64,000 bases of DNA, from the NCBI GenBank assembly GCA_035771165.1, contig JAWNZC010000090.1:62001-126000 (forward strand). The letters run 5' to 3'. How positions within the stretch are numbered: position 1 is the stretch's first letter; the number at the start of each line of letters is the position of its first letter. The notes below the pieces were generated by a model. It was not told where the DNA came from, made no database searches, and saw nothing but the letters and a program-made list of their open reading frames with translations. A program made the translations under genes and the position numbers. Shown piece by piece: positions 11,682 through 23,127 of this stretch. This DNA comes from Paragorgia papillata. Taxonomy: Eukaryota; Cnidaria; Anthozoa; Scleralcyonacea; Coralliidae.

Positions 11682-12058
11682 TTGAAGTGTTGTTGCAATA
11701 GTAATTCTGCTCAGTACGAGAGGAACCGCAGATTCAGACAATTGGCATTTGCACTTGGCTGAAAAGCCAATGGTGCGAAGCTACTATCTGTTGGATTATG
11801 ACTGAACGCCTCTAAGTCAGAATCCGTGCTAGAAGGCAACGATTCACTCCTCTGGATGATCTTAGGCGAACGAGAATAGAGGTCTGCCTCCTGCGTCACA
11901 ATGTGCCGACGAGCAGACTACGCTCCGACGTACTACCTGACCAAAATCTAAATTTTCCAGAGCTAAATCCTTTGCAGACGACTTGAACAAAGAACGGGGT
12001 ATTGTAAGCAGTAGAGTAGCCATGTTGCTACGATCTGCTGAGATTAAGCCCTTGTTCT
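11545..12058 (+). rRNA. 28S rRNA 3'-terminal fragment
   Basis: Conserved large-subunit landmarks run in order: TGGCTTGTGG, AAGCGTTCATAGCGAC, CAAGCGTTGGATTGTTCACC, GGGAACGTGAGCTGGG, CGTCGTGAGACAGGTTAG, CTCAGTACGAGAGGAACC, ATGACTGAACGCCTCTAAG and the 3' end near GTTCTAAGATTTG. Some conserved bases are changed and short stretches are deleted (after GCGACGTTGC, for instance), so this is an orphan or pseudogene copy. Homology starts sharply at ATAAC. Confidence 0.88.
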
Positions 12059-13220
12059 AAGATTTGTTACTTTTTTTCTTTTTTTTTTCTTGCATCACTA
12101 CATCTTCCTTTCTCTTTCTCGTTGGTCGTACAAATATTTTCCTATCTATATCACAGGGAGCCCATCTTGGCAATTCGTCATGCCGAAAAGCGCGTGGGCA
12201 CCCTGTGGCGGACTCAAAAGACGCGCGTGGGACTGTGGCAGGGGATTTAAAAAAACGAAAAACGGTTACCGGAAGCGGGGAAAAAGGCGGAAAAAAGGAA
12301 AAAACGGGGGAAAGGGGGGGAGAGGAAAAAATATAAGGGATGAAACACCAAACGTTCAACGTGGAATGTGTTCCGCAAGTAGCCAGGACATCTCGTATCG
12401 TCGGGAGCCACCGTTAGAATACTGAAACCGATTGAAACTCAGAGTCAGATGAATGTGCAATAAATCAATAATCCTGAGACTTCCCGCTTTATCCGAAGAG
12501 CTTATCGTAGGATTTCGTAGCTATCCGAAGTGTCAAAGATGATGTAATGTCCTAGCTACTTGCGGAACACATCTCCCGAAAATACGATATGTAATTTAGC
12601 TGTAAAATCACGGCTGAAAGTTGAGATTTTGCATCATTTTGATTTATATTTTGATAAATGAATCATTATCACAACTACTTCGCTCAATTATCTTACAATT
12701 TGAACACCTATAGGCGCTTAAAACGATGTTAAAACCAAGGAAGAATTCGTGTTTCATCCCTTTATTATTTTCCTTAACACACCACAACCGAGTGTGCCAC
12801 AGTCCCCCCCGCGTCTTTCGAGTCCGCCACAGGGTGCCCATGCACTTTTTGGCATGACGAATTGCCAAGATGGGCTCCCTGTGTCTATATCCGACGTAAT
12901 AACTAACAAACGGGAATCGTGGACTCCAAACTTACTGCCATCCACTTTCTTTTTGCCCACCCAAGGACAAATCCACGAGAAATTTTATGAAACTGCGACA
13001 AAATTTTACAGAACGCGAGCGAAACGTAAATTGGCAGTCTATTTTTCTTGTGTATTTATTATTTTATTATATATTTCTTTGTGTGGCACAGCGCAATCCC
13101 CCCCCCCCCAAGATGGCCAGATTCCAAGATGGCCAGATTAACTGTGGGGTTTAAGAGTGGTAGAGCAATTTCAACTTTCTCCCAGACAGGTGCTCATGTT
13201 CGACCGCGACTCCGCTATCT
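12059..13220. other. Probable rDNA spacer, invaded by a MITE
   Basis: Pyrimidine-rich sequence follows the 28S 3' end, as external spacers do. No gene is seen. It contains a 732-bp MITE (12152-12883), a C-run near 13100 and a repeated CCAAGATGGCCAGATT (13109-13142). Confidence 0.5.
12152..12883. mobile_element. MITE (732 bp) with 7-bp duplication TCTATAT
   Basis: Termini CACAGGGAGCCC and GGGCTCCCTGTG lead into inverted arms of about 90 bp. TCTATAT is present on both sides (12145-12151, 12884-12890). A second inverted pair lies inside (GTGTTCCGCAAGTAGC at about 12368, complement ending about 12570), which suggests a nested smaller MITE. There is no transposase. The family is not assigned: a 7-bp duplication is unusual. 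Confidence 0.7.
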
Positions 13221-13229
13221 GGCAAGAAG

Positions 13230-13296
13230 GGCCAGGGCTATTTCAGATCCAGTAGAGCACCTAGTCACCAGGACTTCTTTGATTTGACACGGCCAA
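13230..13296. repeat. Left TIR of the MULE
   Basis: 67 bp, nearly identical to the complement of 29440-29506. The CDS start codon follows at 13298, so the TIR doubles as leader and probably promoter. Confidence 0.88.
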
Positions 13297-14802
13297 GATG
13301 GAAGTGTCCGGGTCAGTTTATAGACCGAATGTCGACCACGTTATTGATGAAAACAATCCGTTTTTCGGTTATGTGAGCGCGTTGGAGAGAGCATTGGAAG
13401 TTGTGAAAGATTACGAACTAAAAAAGACAACGAAATTTACCATTTACAAAAAGACAAAGGACTTTGGAACTGCTGGTAAGTTTACACGCGCAAAATATGC
13501 AAATTTTAAATTCTCCCGCGAATTATGTTAATACTTGAATTTTTAAACCTTTGCATCGCGTTGTTATCGTTCCTTTTATCGTTATTAGTTTACTCCGACT
13601 AAAACGCCAGGAGTCTTTTAATACTTTCCCCAAAAAGCTGCTAAGCCAAGTAGCCAACGGTTCAATATTTATATACACACTATAAATTATTTAAACTTGG
13701 TTTATGTTTTAATATATTAAATAATAATTAAATATGTCGCGTTGTCCTCAGCGTGGACAACTTTTTTTATATCTAGACTCTGCCTATCGCTAGCCAATTT
13801 TACTCGTCAAGTAGATATTTATTAACATGGAATGCATCAGACCTATCTTGTTTGTGTAAATATAACCCTACAACAAATCTTGTTATTATTCATCACAAGC
13901 GACGAATTTAATTACTGACCAACAAGCTAGTGAGAACTTTTGACAGGATCTTATACTTTAAACGTGCATCTTTTTATGTAGTATTCAGTCCGGTTATACT
14001 AATTTTTTTTTAGTTGAAAATTAAGTTTGTCAGGTCTTTGCCATTTAGCTAGAATGAAAATACATGCAAGGGTTTTCCACTTAGGCAGCCGCAGGGGTTT
14101 TCCCTGCATTTCAAAAATCTTTTAAAAACTTAGCGCATTTACATACTACCTGTTTTAGGATAATTCGCATAATGCTCTTATACAGCAAACATATCTGTAC
14201 TGTACCTGTATAATTTTCTTCACAGACCACCAGAAGGCTTCACATCGTATAGTTTGGGGATCTAAGGCTGGGACAGAGAAAGCTATACCGTCTGATGGTG
14301 TTCCATTCTATTTGCTTGGCACACAAGTTTTGGAATGTCAGCATGGCAAGGCCAGAAATTTGTACCAAAAGAAGAAACATGCATCAAAGTTTGAGGTAAA
14401 GCTAAGCTACCTAAGAAACCTATCTGAATTTTTTAAACAAGCTTTATAAACATATGCCAGATTTTCAATCTCAAGGTGGTGTCTGTGCATGTACATGCAG
14501 GTTAGTCCAGTCATTGATCACAGAGTAATGCAGTTATATAATATCGATATCAGGAGGTACTATATGCATGCATTTATGCATGTACTGTGTATGGATATAC
14601 TGTACACACCACCCCACCCCAATTGAATTTATAGCCATTTACTTTAATAAGTTACTGAATATAGTAAATATAAATTTATAATTTTTTATAGGATGGAGAT
14701 TTTACGATGAAAAAGAGGCGTTTCTGGAAACATGATAGTAAGAAACTTGACTGCTCTGCTGTTATATATATGAAGGAAGTGATAAAATTCACAGATTATC
14801 AG

Positions 14803-15094
14803 GTACACTACTCAGATATGTCAGTGTTGGGATTATATTTTTATTTATTTTTTTATTATTAGCCCACTGTAAATTAAGTACTGGATGGTTATAGTGTAAT
14901 TTATTCATGTCCATGCATATGCATCAGTGACATAATGGACATAATGTTTGCAATTATTCAGGACAAGCTGAATGAATGAATAAATAACTTTATTGAGCAC
15001 TCTCCAAAAGGGGACAATTACAAAATTACAGTATTAAATTACTGTATGTACATGTAAAATAATTTAGAGTATTATAACTTACAATATCATTCTA

Positions 15095-15126
<32 letters not shown>

Positions 15127-15425
15127 ATTACAAGAATTGCAAAAAGTGTTAAAAGCAAAAACTAAAAATAACTAAATAAATAATTTTTAGCTTGTGCTTT
15201 AAGTAGCCTACTATCGACTTGTATAATTTAACAATAGTTCAATGTGAATTGATTTGCATTTTAAAACAACATTAAAAAAATTTACAGATAATACACAATG
15301 TGTCAATCTCATTAACATATTTGTAAACCACAGGAACAAATGTTAATATAACATAACCAATAAAATTATTATAGTTACTGTATAAAATGCTTCAGTCTCG
15401 AGATGCAATTTTAATTCATTAACCC
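14803..15425. other. Intron 3 of the MULE gene, left part
   Basis: No gene. A LINE or SINE-like tail stands at about 14965-15060 (AATAACTTTATTGAGCAC), and a run of about 28 G lies at 15100-15127. Confidence 0.5.
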
Positions 15426-15585
15426 TACAATCTTGGACAATAAGGTTGTAACACCCCCTCCCCCCGATTCAATGTTGACCGAAATGAAACAATGTTGGAC
15501 TGGAGTTTCATATAACAACATTGAATCGGGGGGGGAGGGGGTTGACTGTTACAACTATTATTGTCCAAGATTGTCCAAGACCCAA

Positions 15586-16424
15586 TTTTGCTAATTTTGA
15601 TAAAAACAACTAGTTTTTTATGTTACGGTAGTGATACAGATTAAAAGATTAGTTTGCACCAAATTTTATTAAATTTGGATGTAAAGTGTGCAATTGCGAG
15701 GTATTCTTTCGATGGAAAGAAATGTAGGTTTCGATACTTGGATAACTGTTGAGAGATGTATTTATAATATTACTATTGTTTAGATATGACGCACATATTT
15801 CAGCCGTTGGGTGATTGATATCTGAGCCCGCTTTAACTGAATATATATATATATATTTCTAAAATTCATTAATAATTCATGAGGAAAACACAAAGAAAAA
15901 TCATGAGCGTATCGGATCTATATATGTGATATAGACTCACTCTAAGTTTCTCGCTGGTTTTTAACGGCCGAGATAAGCTTAATTTTCAAAATTACTACGC
16001 CAATGAACGTATGAAGTGATTCTTTTTAGAAGCCATTTAAAAACCTTACAGTACGGGCTTTATCGGATATAAAACACTCGGCTATCGCCTCGTGTTTTAT
16101 ATCCGATAAAGCCCTCCTGCGCGGTTTAAAAATTATTTCCCCAGCTAATACTATCAACGAATTGTTAATGATTACTTTTATATTAAGATTAATAACTTCA
16201 AAAAGTACAGAAGACCCGCATCCTTGTCGTTGGAAATTTTATAAATTAACGTATTGCGGCACGCGTTTTAGACGAAGCGAAATCTTGAAGAGGTTGAAAT
16301 CATTCAATAAATAAATGTAAAGCTTAAGCCTCATTCATAGAATGCTTGTAAAGCCACATTTATTCATGAGCAGTTGGTTTAATTTCCCCTGCGCAATTAT
16401 ATACCGCCTTATGCAACGGTCTAC
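15586..16424. repeat. Non-coding part of the Tc1-like element with a hairpin MITE
   Basis: ATTCATTAATAATTCATGAG at about 15864 begins a hairpin-MITE copy. Its palindrome, TTTATCGGATATAAAACACT and complement, lies at about 16050-16115. Relatives occur near 25858, 33107, 39925, 42600 and 52490. A short (AT)n lies at 15841-15856. No gene. Confidence 0.6.
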
Positions 16425-16871
16425 TATGGTTAGCGTTTTGTTGCAATATTCAACAATATATAAATATATATTCAACCAATCAAATATATATTCAACAAAA
16501 AATAAATTTATTCAACAAAGTATATATTATAAAATATATATGTTCAACAAAGCAAATATATGTTCAACAAAGCAAATATATGTTCAACAAAGCAAATTAT
16601 ATGTTCAACAAAGCAAATGTATGTTCAACAAAATAATTGATGTGTAACAATAACAAATAAATTATATTCAACAAATAAATAATTATATTCAACAACAAAA
16701 TAATAATGTTGAAAACGCAACGGAATATATATATTGATACAACAAATAAAGTCCCGGATCTCCTTAAAAATATGGATTCAACAACAGTAGTCCCGGATGT
16801 TACCCTGGATGCACGTATGGAGGTACGCGGGGTGACCACTGACCAGATTGACAGGCATGTTTCAAAATGGT
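16425..16871. repeat. Left TIR of element 2 (447 bp)
   Basis: It is the inverted copy of 23123-23569, of exactly equal length. It contains about five iterated TGTTCAACAAAGCAAATAT motifs, then a GC-richer leader, and ends 2 bp after the ATG of the HECT-like gene (ATGGT). Confidence 0.93.
16540..16640. repeat. About 20-bp iterons in the left TIR of element 2
   Basis: TGTTCAACAAAGCAAATATA occurs at 16549 and 16569, with three further variants to 16640. TTCAACAA recurs through the rest of the TIR. The mirror array is at about 23354-23454. Possible transposase binding sites, as in element 1 where the motif is different. Confidence 0.8.
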
Positions 16872-19800
16872 GGCATGTGTTGTTTTCAACATGGAAGGGC
16901 AAGAGGGCAATTTAAATAACTCTAGTTCTCGGAAAGAAACAGCCAATAATAGTGAGCTAGCGCAAATTATTCGTCAGTGTGTTCGAGAAGAAATTGACAT
17001 ACAAAGATCAGGAAGAAATGGGAATGTAGGTCTGCTCAATCGTACTCGAGAACTCATTGGAAATGCATCGAGATCTGCAAGCGAAGATTTGGCGCGATTT
17101 GTATCCACCTCGAATCCAGCAACTGGGCGACCAAGTACATCATCGAGTACGTTGTCAAGCGGCCAATCTTCATCTTGCTTGTCTTCTATGAGGCAAACAA
17201 GTTTTAATACGGTCAAGCGAGGAAACCCATCGCATCCTTGGAGAATAAGTAGCAACAAAAAGAAGAAAAAAGGTAATCAAAAGGTACAGCTACACCCAAA
17301 AGAAATCCATCTGCTGGACATGCCAAACGTTGACTCGGCGGAAGGAAAAAGTAAGTGTGCCGACAGTTATGTGATATCTGATGAAATGGTACTGCTCAAA
17401 GGATTTGTTGAGTTGGGTACAGAGCAAAAGGAAGACGAGATAAGAAATAGCATTACGGAATTGTTAGTGCAGCGCTTTCCCCTGACTGAACCCGACAACT
17501 TTGATTTCGTAAAGCGGGAAAGAAATAGACTGACTATTCCTCTGGTACCACCAACAATGCAATGGGACTACAAGCACATCAAGGAGCTCTGTGGACAGGG
17601 CAAGCTCTATGTTCGTCTTAATGTACCAAAAGAGTCGATTGAAGCTGCAGTTGTTAAAAAGGAAAGCCACGTGATCAGCATGGTGATTGATGATGATGAA
17701 AAGAGTCAATCTCGTATTCAGAGCAAAGCAAAGAGTGAAACAGAACAAAGCCAAAGCCAAGTGGATGCCTTGAAAGAACTAGCACCTTTTGCCTCAGAAG
17801 ATCTAATAAATCATGCATTGTTTGAGTTTCCTGAAATCGAATCCGCTGCTGATGCATTGCTCACAATGAATGATAACAACAACGATGAAACAAATATGTG
17901 TAACAATTCCTGCAAGGCCAATGAAAATTTATCACTGCCTGAAATTGTTGAAAAGCTAAAAAAACAACTAGATGGCAAGATAAAGAAAATAACCATTGAC
18001 GAAGCTGATTTAATGAATGATGCAATTGCATTTTACAAGAGTTATCAGTTTGACCCTCATTGCCCTATTCGAGTTTCATATGATAACCAGCCTGCCATTG
18101 ATAGTGGGGGTGTTCTTCGTCAGTTTTTCACCAATCTATTTGAAGAATTTGCAAATGGTGTTTCCTTGACTTTGTTTGAAGGAGAGAATGATTGCAAGCT
18201 TCCAAGCTACCAGCCACAAGCTGTGATGAGTGGAATGTTAGAGTTGGTTGGTAAGATTGTGGCACATTCAATTGCTCAGGGTGGTCCAGGTTTCCCTTGC
18301 CTAGCATTGCCATGCTATTACTACCTAGTCACTGGTGATTTAATGTGTGCAATGGCCTACTGTAGTTGTTGGGATATACCAGATCCTGTTTCAAGAAATA
18401 TTGTTTTGAAGGTAAAAAGCCTAGTTAACATTTTACTTACTTGTTTGATAAATGATGTTACATTATACAAAAAAGTAGTAAAGTGTTACACAGGCACTGT
18501 TTTGAATACAACAAACTTCAAGTAAACAAATTTTTTTAATGTATACAGGATGTTAATATATTATTACTTCAGTAGAGATGAATGATAAACTGGCTAATTA
18601 AATTGACTGAAAATGCATGTTTACATAAAAAAATTGTTATTTACTGTTTGTTATTATTTTGGTGCTAATAACATATGGATTCATGATTAACTTGGTCTTA
18701 TATACAGTACCTGTATATAAGTCTTGATGCTTGTACATGATGCTGGGTTTACTTCAACTCAGGTTAACTCACCAACCCATGATAACTCATATATAAATAA
18801 ACTCCTCATGGTATTTACATTATAGTTGGGTCAAGTTGTAATGGCTGTTGGCTGGTGTGGAAGTTGAATATTAGGTTAATATCTGGGATACTCATAACCA
18901 GGCATGATAGGATTGTGAATACAGGTGTATACAGGTTCCAAATGAACTGATCATTACCAGAAATTGATGACAAAATGGCCATCCCTTAAGGCTAATTTAC
19001 ATATAGCCTTTATGAAATGGCATATAATTTTGAACAGTAAATATATAGAGGGGAAATATTAAAATGAAAATGCTGCTGAGTATCTCGCCTACTATTTGCC
19101 CACCTCGCTATTTAAGCAACAGTGATTTTCAAGTTATTCACTTCCTTATTTGTTTAAATCAGGTCTACCTATGATCTGCCAAATGACTATATCTCTCGAG
19201 CTATCGTTGGTCGATTTTTGAGCCTCTATCAATCATGGTGTGTTAAAAATGCATATTTTGTTGTTGTCATTACAAGTCGGGTATAGTTGTTGAATTGGAT
19301 GTATACAACTTCAGCCAATTTGGTCAATATGTAATTTATTACATACAAGATAAAGGTTCTTCTATCAACTCTCAAACATTTGACCAAAGATGATTTTGAA
19401 CGTATCAAACAAAATCCTACTGCAATCCAGTGGTGCATGACTTGCTTATTTGTTTACTATTTTCAACACAATTTGGCAGATCGCAGATATATCTGATGAA
19501 AATAAATAGGTGACTAAATGATTGGATAATGGTTGTTGTTTAGATCAGGAGGTCGGCAAATAGTTGGCAAGCTACTCAATAAGCAGAATTCTGAGTCACT
19601 TTAATATATTTTCCTTATATATTTACTGTTCAAAATGGGACGCCATCCTCTAAGGAATATATCTAAATTGGCTTTCAAGCGATGGCCATTTTGTCATTAA
19701 TTTCTGGAAATGTGATCCTTGCAGATAATGGATGCAACAACAGAAGAAGAAATAGAGGAACTAAGAAATGACGAAGAGGTGCTATGTTTGCTCTGTCATT

Positions 19801-20622
19801 GTGGTGAAACAAGTATTTTGAAGGTGAGCACAGCAATTAGTATAGGAAATAACATGTGCTTGGTAAAATATTCATGTATTATATTTATTATTACATTGTA
19901 ACACCTCATACTTATAAGCCTTTTGGTATTGACTTTAGACAATTTATAGTGTGACTTACATGAAGGGTGGATCAGTACTGTGACATGACTATATTTTAGT
20001 GTGTATTGACAGCCTGTGCATCATTGACCAATATAGCTGCAATCCTGGATTCAATGCCTTTAGGTTTCTATTAATATATATTATCTAGTAATAACCATGT
20101 ATAATGACCTGCCTTTTATTGCAGATGGCTACAAAACCAAAGGTTATACAATCAATAGTATTGTATGAAGTGTTGGGAAAGAGGAAAGCAGCCCTTGACC
20201 AACTGCAAAAGGGATTGAATACCCTTGGTGTACTGAGCGAGATGCAAAGAAACCCACAACTGTTTGAGTGCTTGTTTGTCAGGGATCATGCTACACTGAC
20301 CCCAGCTGTTATGAAAAAGCTATTTACCTTCCCTGACGTTTTAACTGAGAAGATGAATCTCTCAAAGTCAATGTTGGAACAGTTCATTGATCAATCATCA
20401 GATGATACCTTGGCTTTGTTGATGCAATTTTGCACTGGTAGCAAAACTCTTCCACCAATACAGAATTTTCATGTTACTGTAGATTTCCATGCAGAGAACT
20501 ACATTTTCGCATCAACATGTCTTTTTTCACTACAATTGCCATATTTTTCATCTTATGGTCTTTTTGAGGTAGCATTGTTGTCTGCAATTTCATCATTAGG
20601 AAAGTCATTCACAGCGGTGTGA
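16867..20622 (+). CDS. HECT-like E3 ubiquitin ligase of element 2 (about 714 aa)
   Basis: Exons 16867-18411, 19725-19823 and 20125-20622 join with matching phases (all phase 0) and GT-AG borders. The start codon sits 5 bp before the TIR edge. Residues 1-150 are Ser-rich and probably disordered. About 300-340 is a CUE-like segment (LKELAPFASEDLINHAL). The HECT N-lobe begins near 375 (VSYDNQPAIDSGGVLRQFF, with LPCYYYL further on). The C-lobe ends with LLMQFCTGSKTLPP and ASTCLFSLQLP, whose Cys is at the expected thioester position, and about 25 more residues. It resembles the G2E3-like HECT proteins that are abundant in cnidarian gene sets (family knowledge). The likely reaction is transfer of ubiquitin to an unknown target, perhaps the transposase, a host repressor or a repair factor; this is inference. 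Confidence 0.85.
18412..19724 (+). other. Intron 1 of the HECT-like gene, containing a foldback MITE
   Basis: Inverted arms lie at about 18953-19050 and 19612-19715 (AATGATGACAAAATGGCC type, with a mirrored TTACTGTTCAAAAT). The right arm ends about 10 bp before the 3' splice site (CTTGCAG), so most of the intron is this insertion of about 760 bp. No coding frame. Confidence 0.65.
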
Positions 20623-21570
20623 ATGAATCTATACATTATACGGTTGTGTTCAATTGATTAATTTGACTGAAGTTAACTGTTTGTGTTATCTTATATGCTA
20701 TAGGTCTTGTATTTCTAGTTTCTACAAATGCCTAAAGTTATATTGTACTGTATGTTCATAATTATTATGTTATACATTGTAAGATGTGTACTGATGAGCA
20801 TGCAGTTACCTGTTCATGATGTTATGCATTATAAAGTATAGACCCTTTCACACATAAATTAAATGACTATTTGGAGGACAACTTCAAAGTTCCAACATTC
20901 AATAGTACCGCTAGTATGCACTAAGTAAATCCTCCAAATTGATTGTTTAATTTATGTATCCAATGGGTCTATCGATCTTACACTGCTTACTGATGAACAA
21001 ACTGTTAGCATAATTTATGTGAAAAAGCACAAATCATTCATGATATGTTTTTTCTAGTACTGTAATTATTGTTGGGTACTACAGTATACAGAAATTTTGT
21101 GTTGCCATGACAACTGTTTTAGTATGGCTAAATTTGAAATTTGAAAGTTTTATAAAATAAAAAAATCAATATAAACAGTTACACAGTATCTCAGTTATTA
21201 CAGTCAGTTTCAGCTTGCTTTTGAAATCCGAAACGCATAATTGAAATGAACATTCTGAACTTTCATTGCAATGTTCAGAACTACATGTACATTGCGAGGT
21301 AGATACAAATTTAAGTTGGCAATTTGTTTCTGTTTAACCAAGTATCTATTATTATTCATTTCCATCAAACACTACACCACAAATAATCTTCTACTCCGTG
21401 ATTTCACCAAAGGATTCAATTCAAAGCTTATTAAATTCAAACTTCACAATGAACTTCTGTACCTACAGTAGTTCCCAACCTTCCAACAAATGTTGACAAA
21501 CGAATTTCAAAAGCAAGCTGAAACTGACTATAATGAAAATATCTTTCAGATAATTACATATAGTTTACCA
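20623..21570. other. Intergenic region between the convergent genes of element 2
   Basis: It holds two small MITEs: 20861-20972 (ends GACCCTTTCACACATAAATT, TA-flanked) and about 21201-21530 (ends CAGTCAGTTTCAGCTTGC, TA-flanked). The remainder is AT-rich and non-coding; 3' UTRs of both genes are expected here. Confidence 0.65.
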
Positions 21571-23127
21571 CTACTCGTAGTGTTGGTTTGCTAACAAATC
21601 TTCCACTAATAGCAATGCCCTTCTGTAAACATCCATACCAAAAACATTGGAGGTTTCTAGCGGGTTGATTTGCTGATTTAGAGTTAAAATTACTTCTTCA
21701 GGTAGGTCAATTTGGATGTCATCAACTTCAACAGTGGCTAAACCATCATCAGGTGGCTGTGGTGCACTTCCATCAAAACCATACCATTCAAGATTGTCTG
21801 TTGTGGTGTTATCACAATTTCTCACATCAGCTGTGGCCGTTGTTTCACGAGCCATATCTAACATACCATTCAGCCACATTTGTTGTGGGCTCCAATTTCT
21901 TTCAGTCCTGACAGGATGGCTATTCCAAGAATTCACAAAACTATCTACTGCAATATTAATCCTTGGCAAAAATATATAGTGTAGGATATACTTGTGCAAT
22001 ATGTTGTCTGTATCAAGCATACCAGATTCTTCAAGGCACTTGAATGTGTAGTAAAATATGTTACCAAAACATCGAAATACGTCGCGCCACAGTCTCTCAA
22101 TCCTCTGATTGTGAGTGGAACTGCCAATCAAAGCAGAACCTCTGTCAGCACCACGGTAAGCTATCATATGCTCCCAAATGGAACTGTTTTCACCACCTTT
22201 GTCTGTTCGAATGCGTGATGGCCATGAGTACTGATTGGTAGCTTCAAGGAACAACTGTTCCACAGTTTCCTTTTTGTTGTTAGTGGAACATTTAAGAAAA
22301 CAAATCAAACGTGAATACCCATCTATTGCACCATGCATAACAAATCCCCAGTTTATCAGGCTGTGGTGCCCATCAATGTGCCATAAACTGTTAGGTCCTG
22401 AAACAGAATATGCCCTTCTTGAAATAACAGTTGCCCATCTTAACCGTGCATTTCTTGGATCCACTCTAGATATACTTGCCCTAACACGATGTCGCTGTAT
22501 ACGATAGCCCATTTGGTGAAGGTGACCTTGTACCATTGAGTAGCCAACTAAATGTCCATGTATATTTATAAATGTGGACACCATTGCATCCAGATCTACA
22601 TTGGAAATATTTGAAAATCCAGTCAATTCAGAAAGTCCCAGCTCTCTTACTCTTCGCCACACTGTCCACCTTGAGACAAGCAAGAGACGAGACACTTCTT
22701 TCCATTTAAACCCAACGGTTCTTAAGTTTAACAACGTATCTGCACTTATCTGATACTTCGGTCTTCCGGGTGTGCCAGTTAAAATCTTGTCAGGGACAGT
22801 CAGTGAATAAACTGCTAAATGAGTACACTGCGTCGGTAGTCGATGCTCGTGTTCTTCGCGTTTGCGACACCAGGTTTGAAAGAAGATATGGAGATTTCTG
22901 GAAACCTCTGCAATTACATCCTTTGATTCGCCTAACAATGGTAATATTTGGTCACAAAACATTGATGCACTTTCCAAACGGCAAATCGTTGTTTCAATAA
23001 TTTGTAGATCATGTGTGACTTTCTCTGCATCACAATGCTTCAGTAAATCATCAATATTCTGAAAAGCTTTTTCAAATTCCTCGCGCAGTTCTGTAACTGT
23101 CTCGAAGTTTGTGCGGCCATCTACCAT
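21571..23127 (-). CDS. IS3EU-type integrase transposase of element 2 (518 aa)
   Basis: One open exon from ATG at 23127, 5 bp inside the TIR edge, to the stop at 21571. The N-terminal about 115 residues are helical with no zinc ribbon (unlike element 1). Residues 120-170 are a helix-turn-helix: GRPKYQISAD, WKEVSRLLLVSRWTVWRR. The rve core has Asp in LWHIDGHH, then HGAIDGYSRL, Asp in IRTDKGGEN, and Glu in HNQRIERLW: a full DDE triad. SWNSHPVR lies in the C-terminal region. Length and motifs are those of an active transposase. It faces the HECT-like gene. Confidence 0.92.
   Translation of the reverse strand: MVDGRTNFETVTELREEFEKAFQNIDDLLKHCDAEKVTHDLQIIETTICRLESASMFCDQILPLLGESKDVIAEVSRNLHIFFQTWCRKREEHEHRLPTQCTHLAVYSLTVPDKILTGTPGRPKYQISADTLLNLRTVGFKWKEVSRLLLVSRWTVWRRVRELGLSELTGFSNISNVDLDAMVSTFINIHGHLVGYSMVQGHLHQMGYRIQRHRVRASISRVDPRNARLRWATVISRRAYSVSGPNSLWHIDGHHSLINWGFVMHGAIDGYSRLICFLKCSTNNKKETVEQLFLEATNQYSWPSRIRTDKGGENSSIWEHMIAYRGADRGSALIGSSTHNQRIERLWRDVFRCFGNIFYYTFKCLEESGMLDTDNILHKYILHYIFLPRINIAVDSFVNSWNSHPVRTERNWSPQQMWLNGMLDMARETTATADVRNCDNTTTDNLEWYGFDGSAPQPPDDGLATVEVDDIQIDLPEEVILTLNQQINPLETSNVFGMDVYRRALLLVEDLLANQHYE

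Noticed and set aside
12057..12425. Overlapping Lys-rich frames on both strands
   Set aside because: They lie across the rDNA spacer and MITE ends; purine-rich composition explains the open frames.
16342..16647. Asn/Gln/Tyr-rich frame (and its twin at 23347-23609)
   Set aside because: It lies in the iteron part of the TIRs, upstream of the real genes; low-complexity and not coding.
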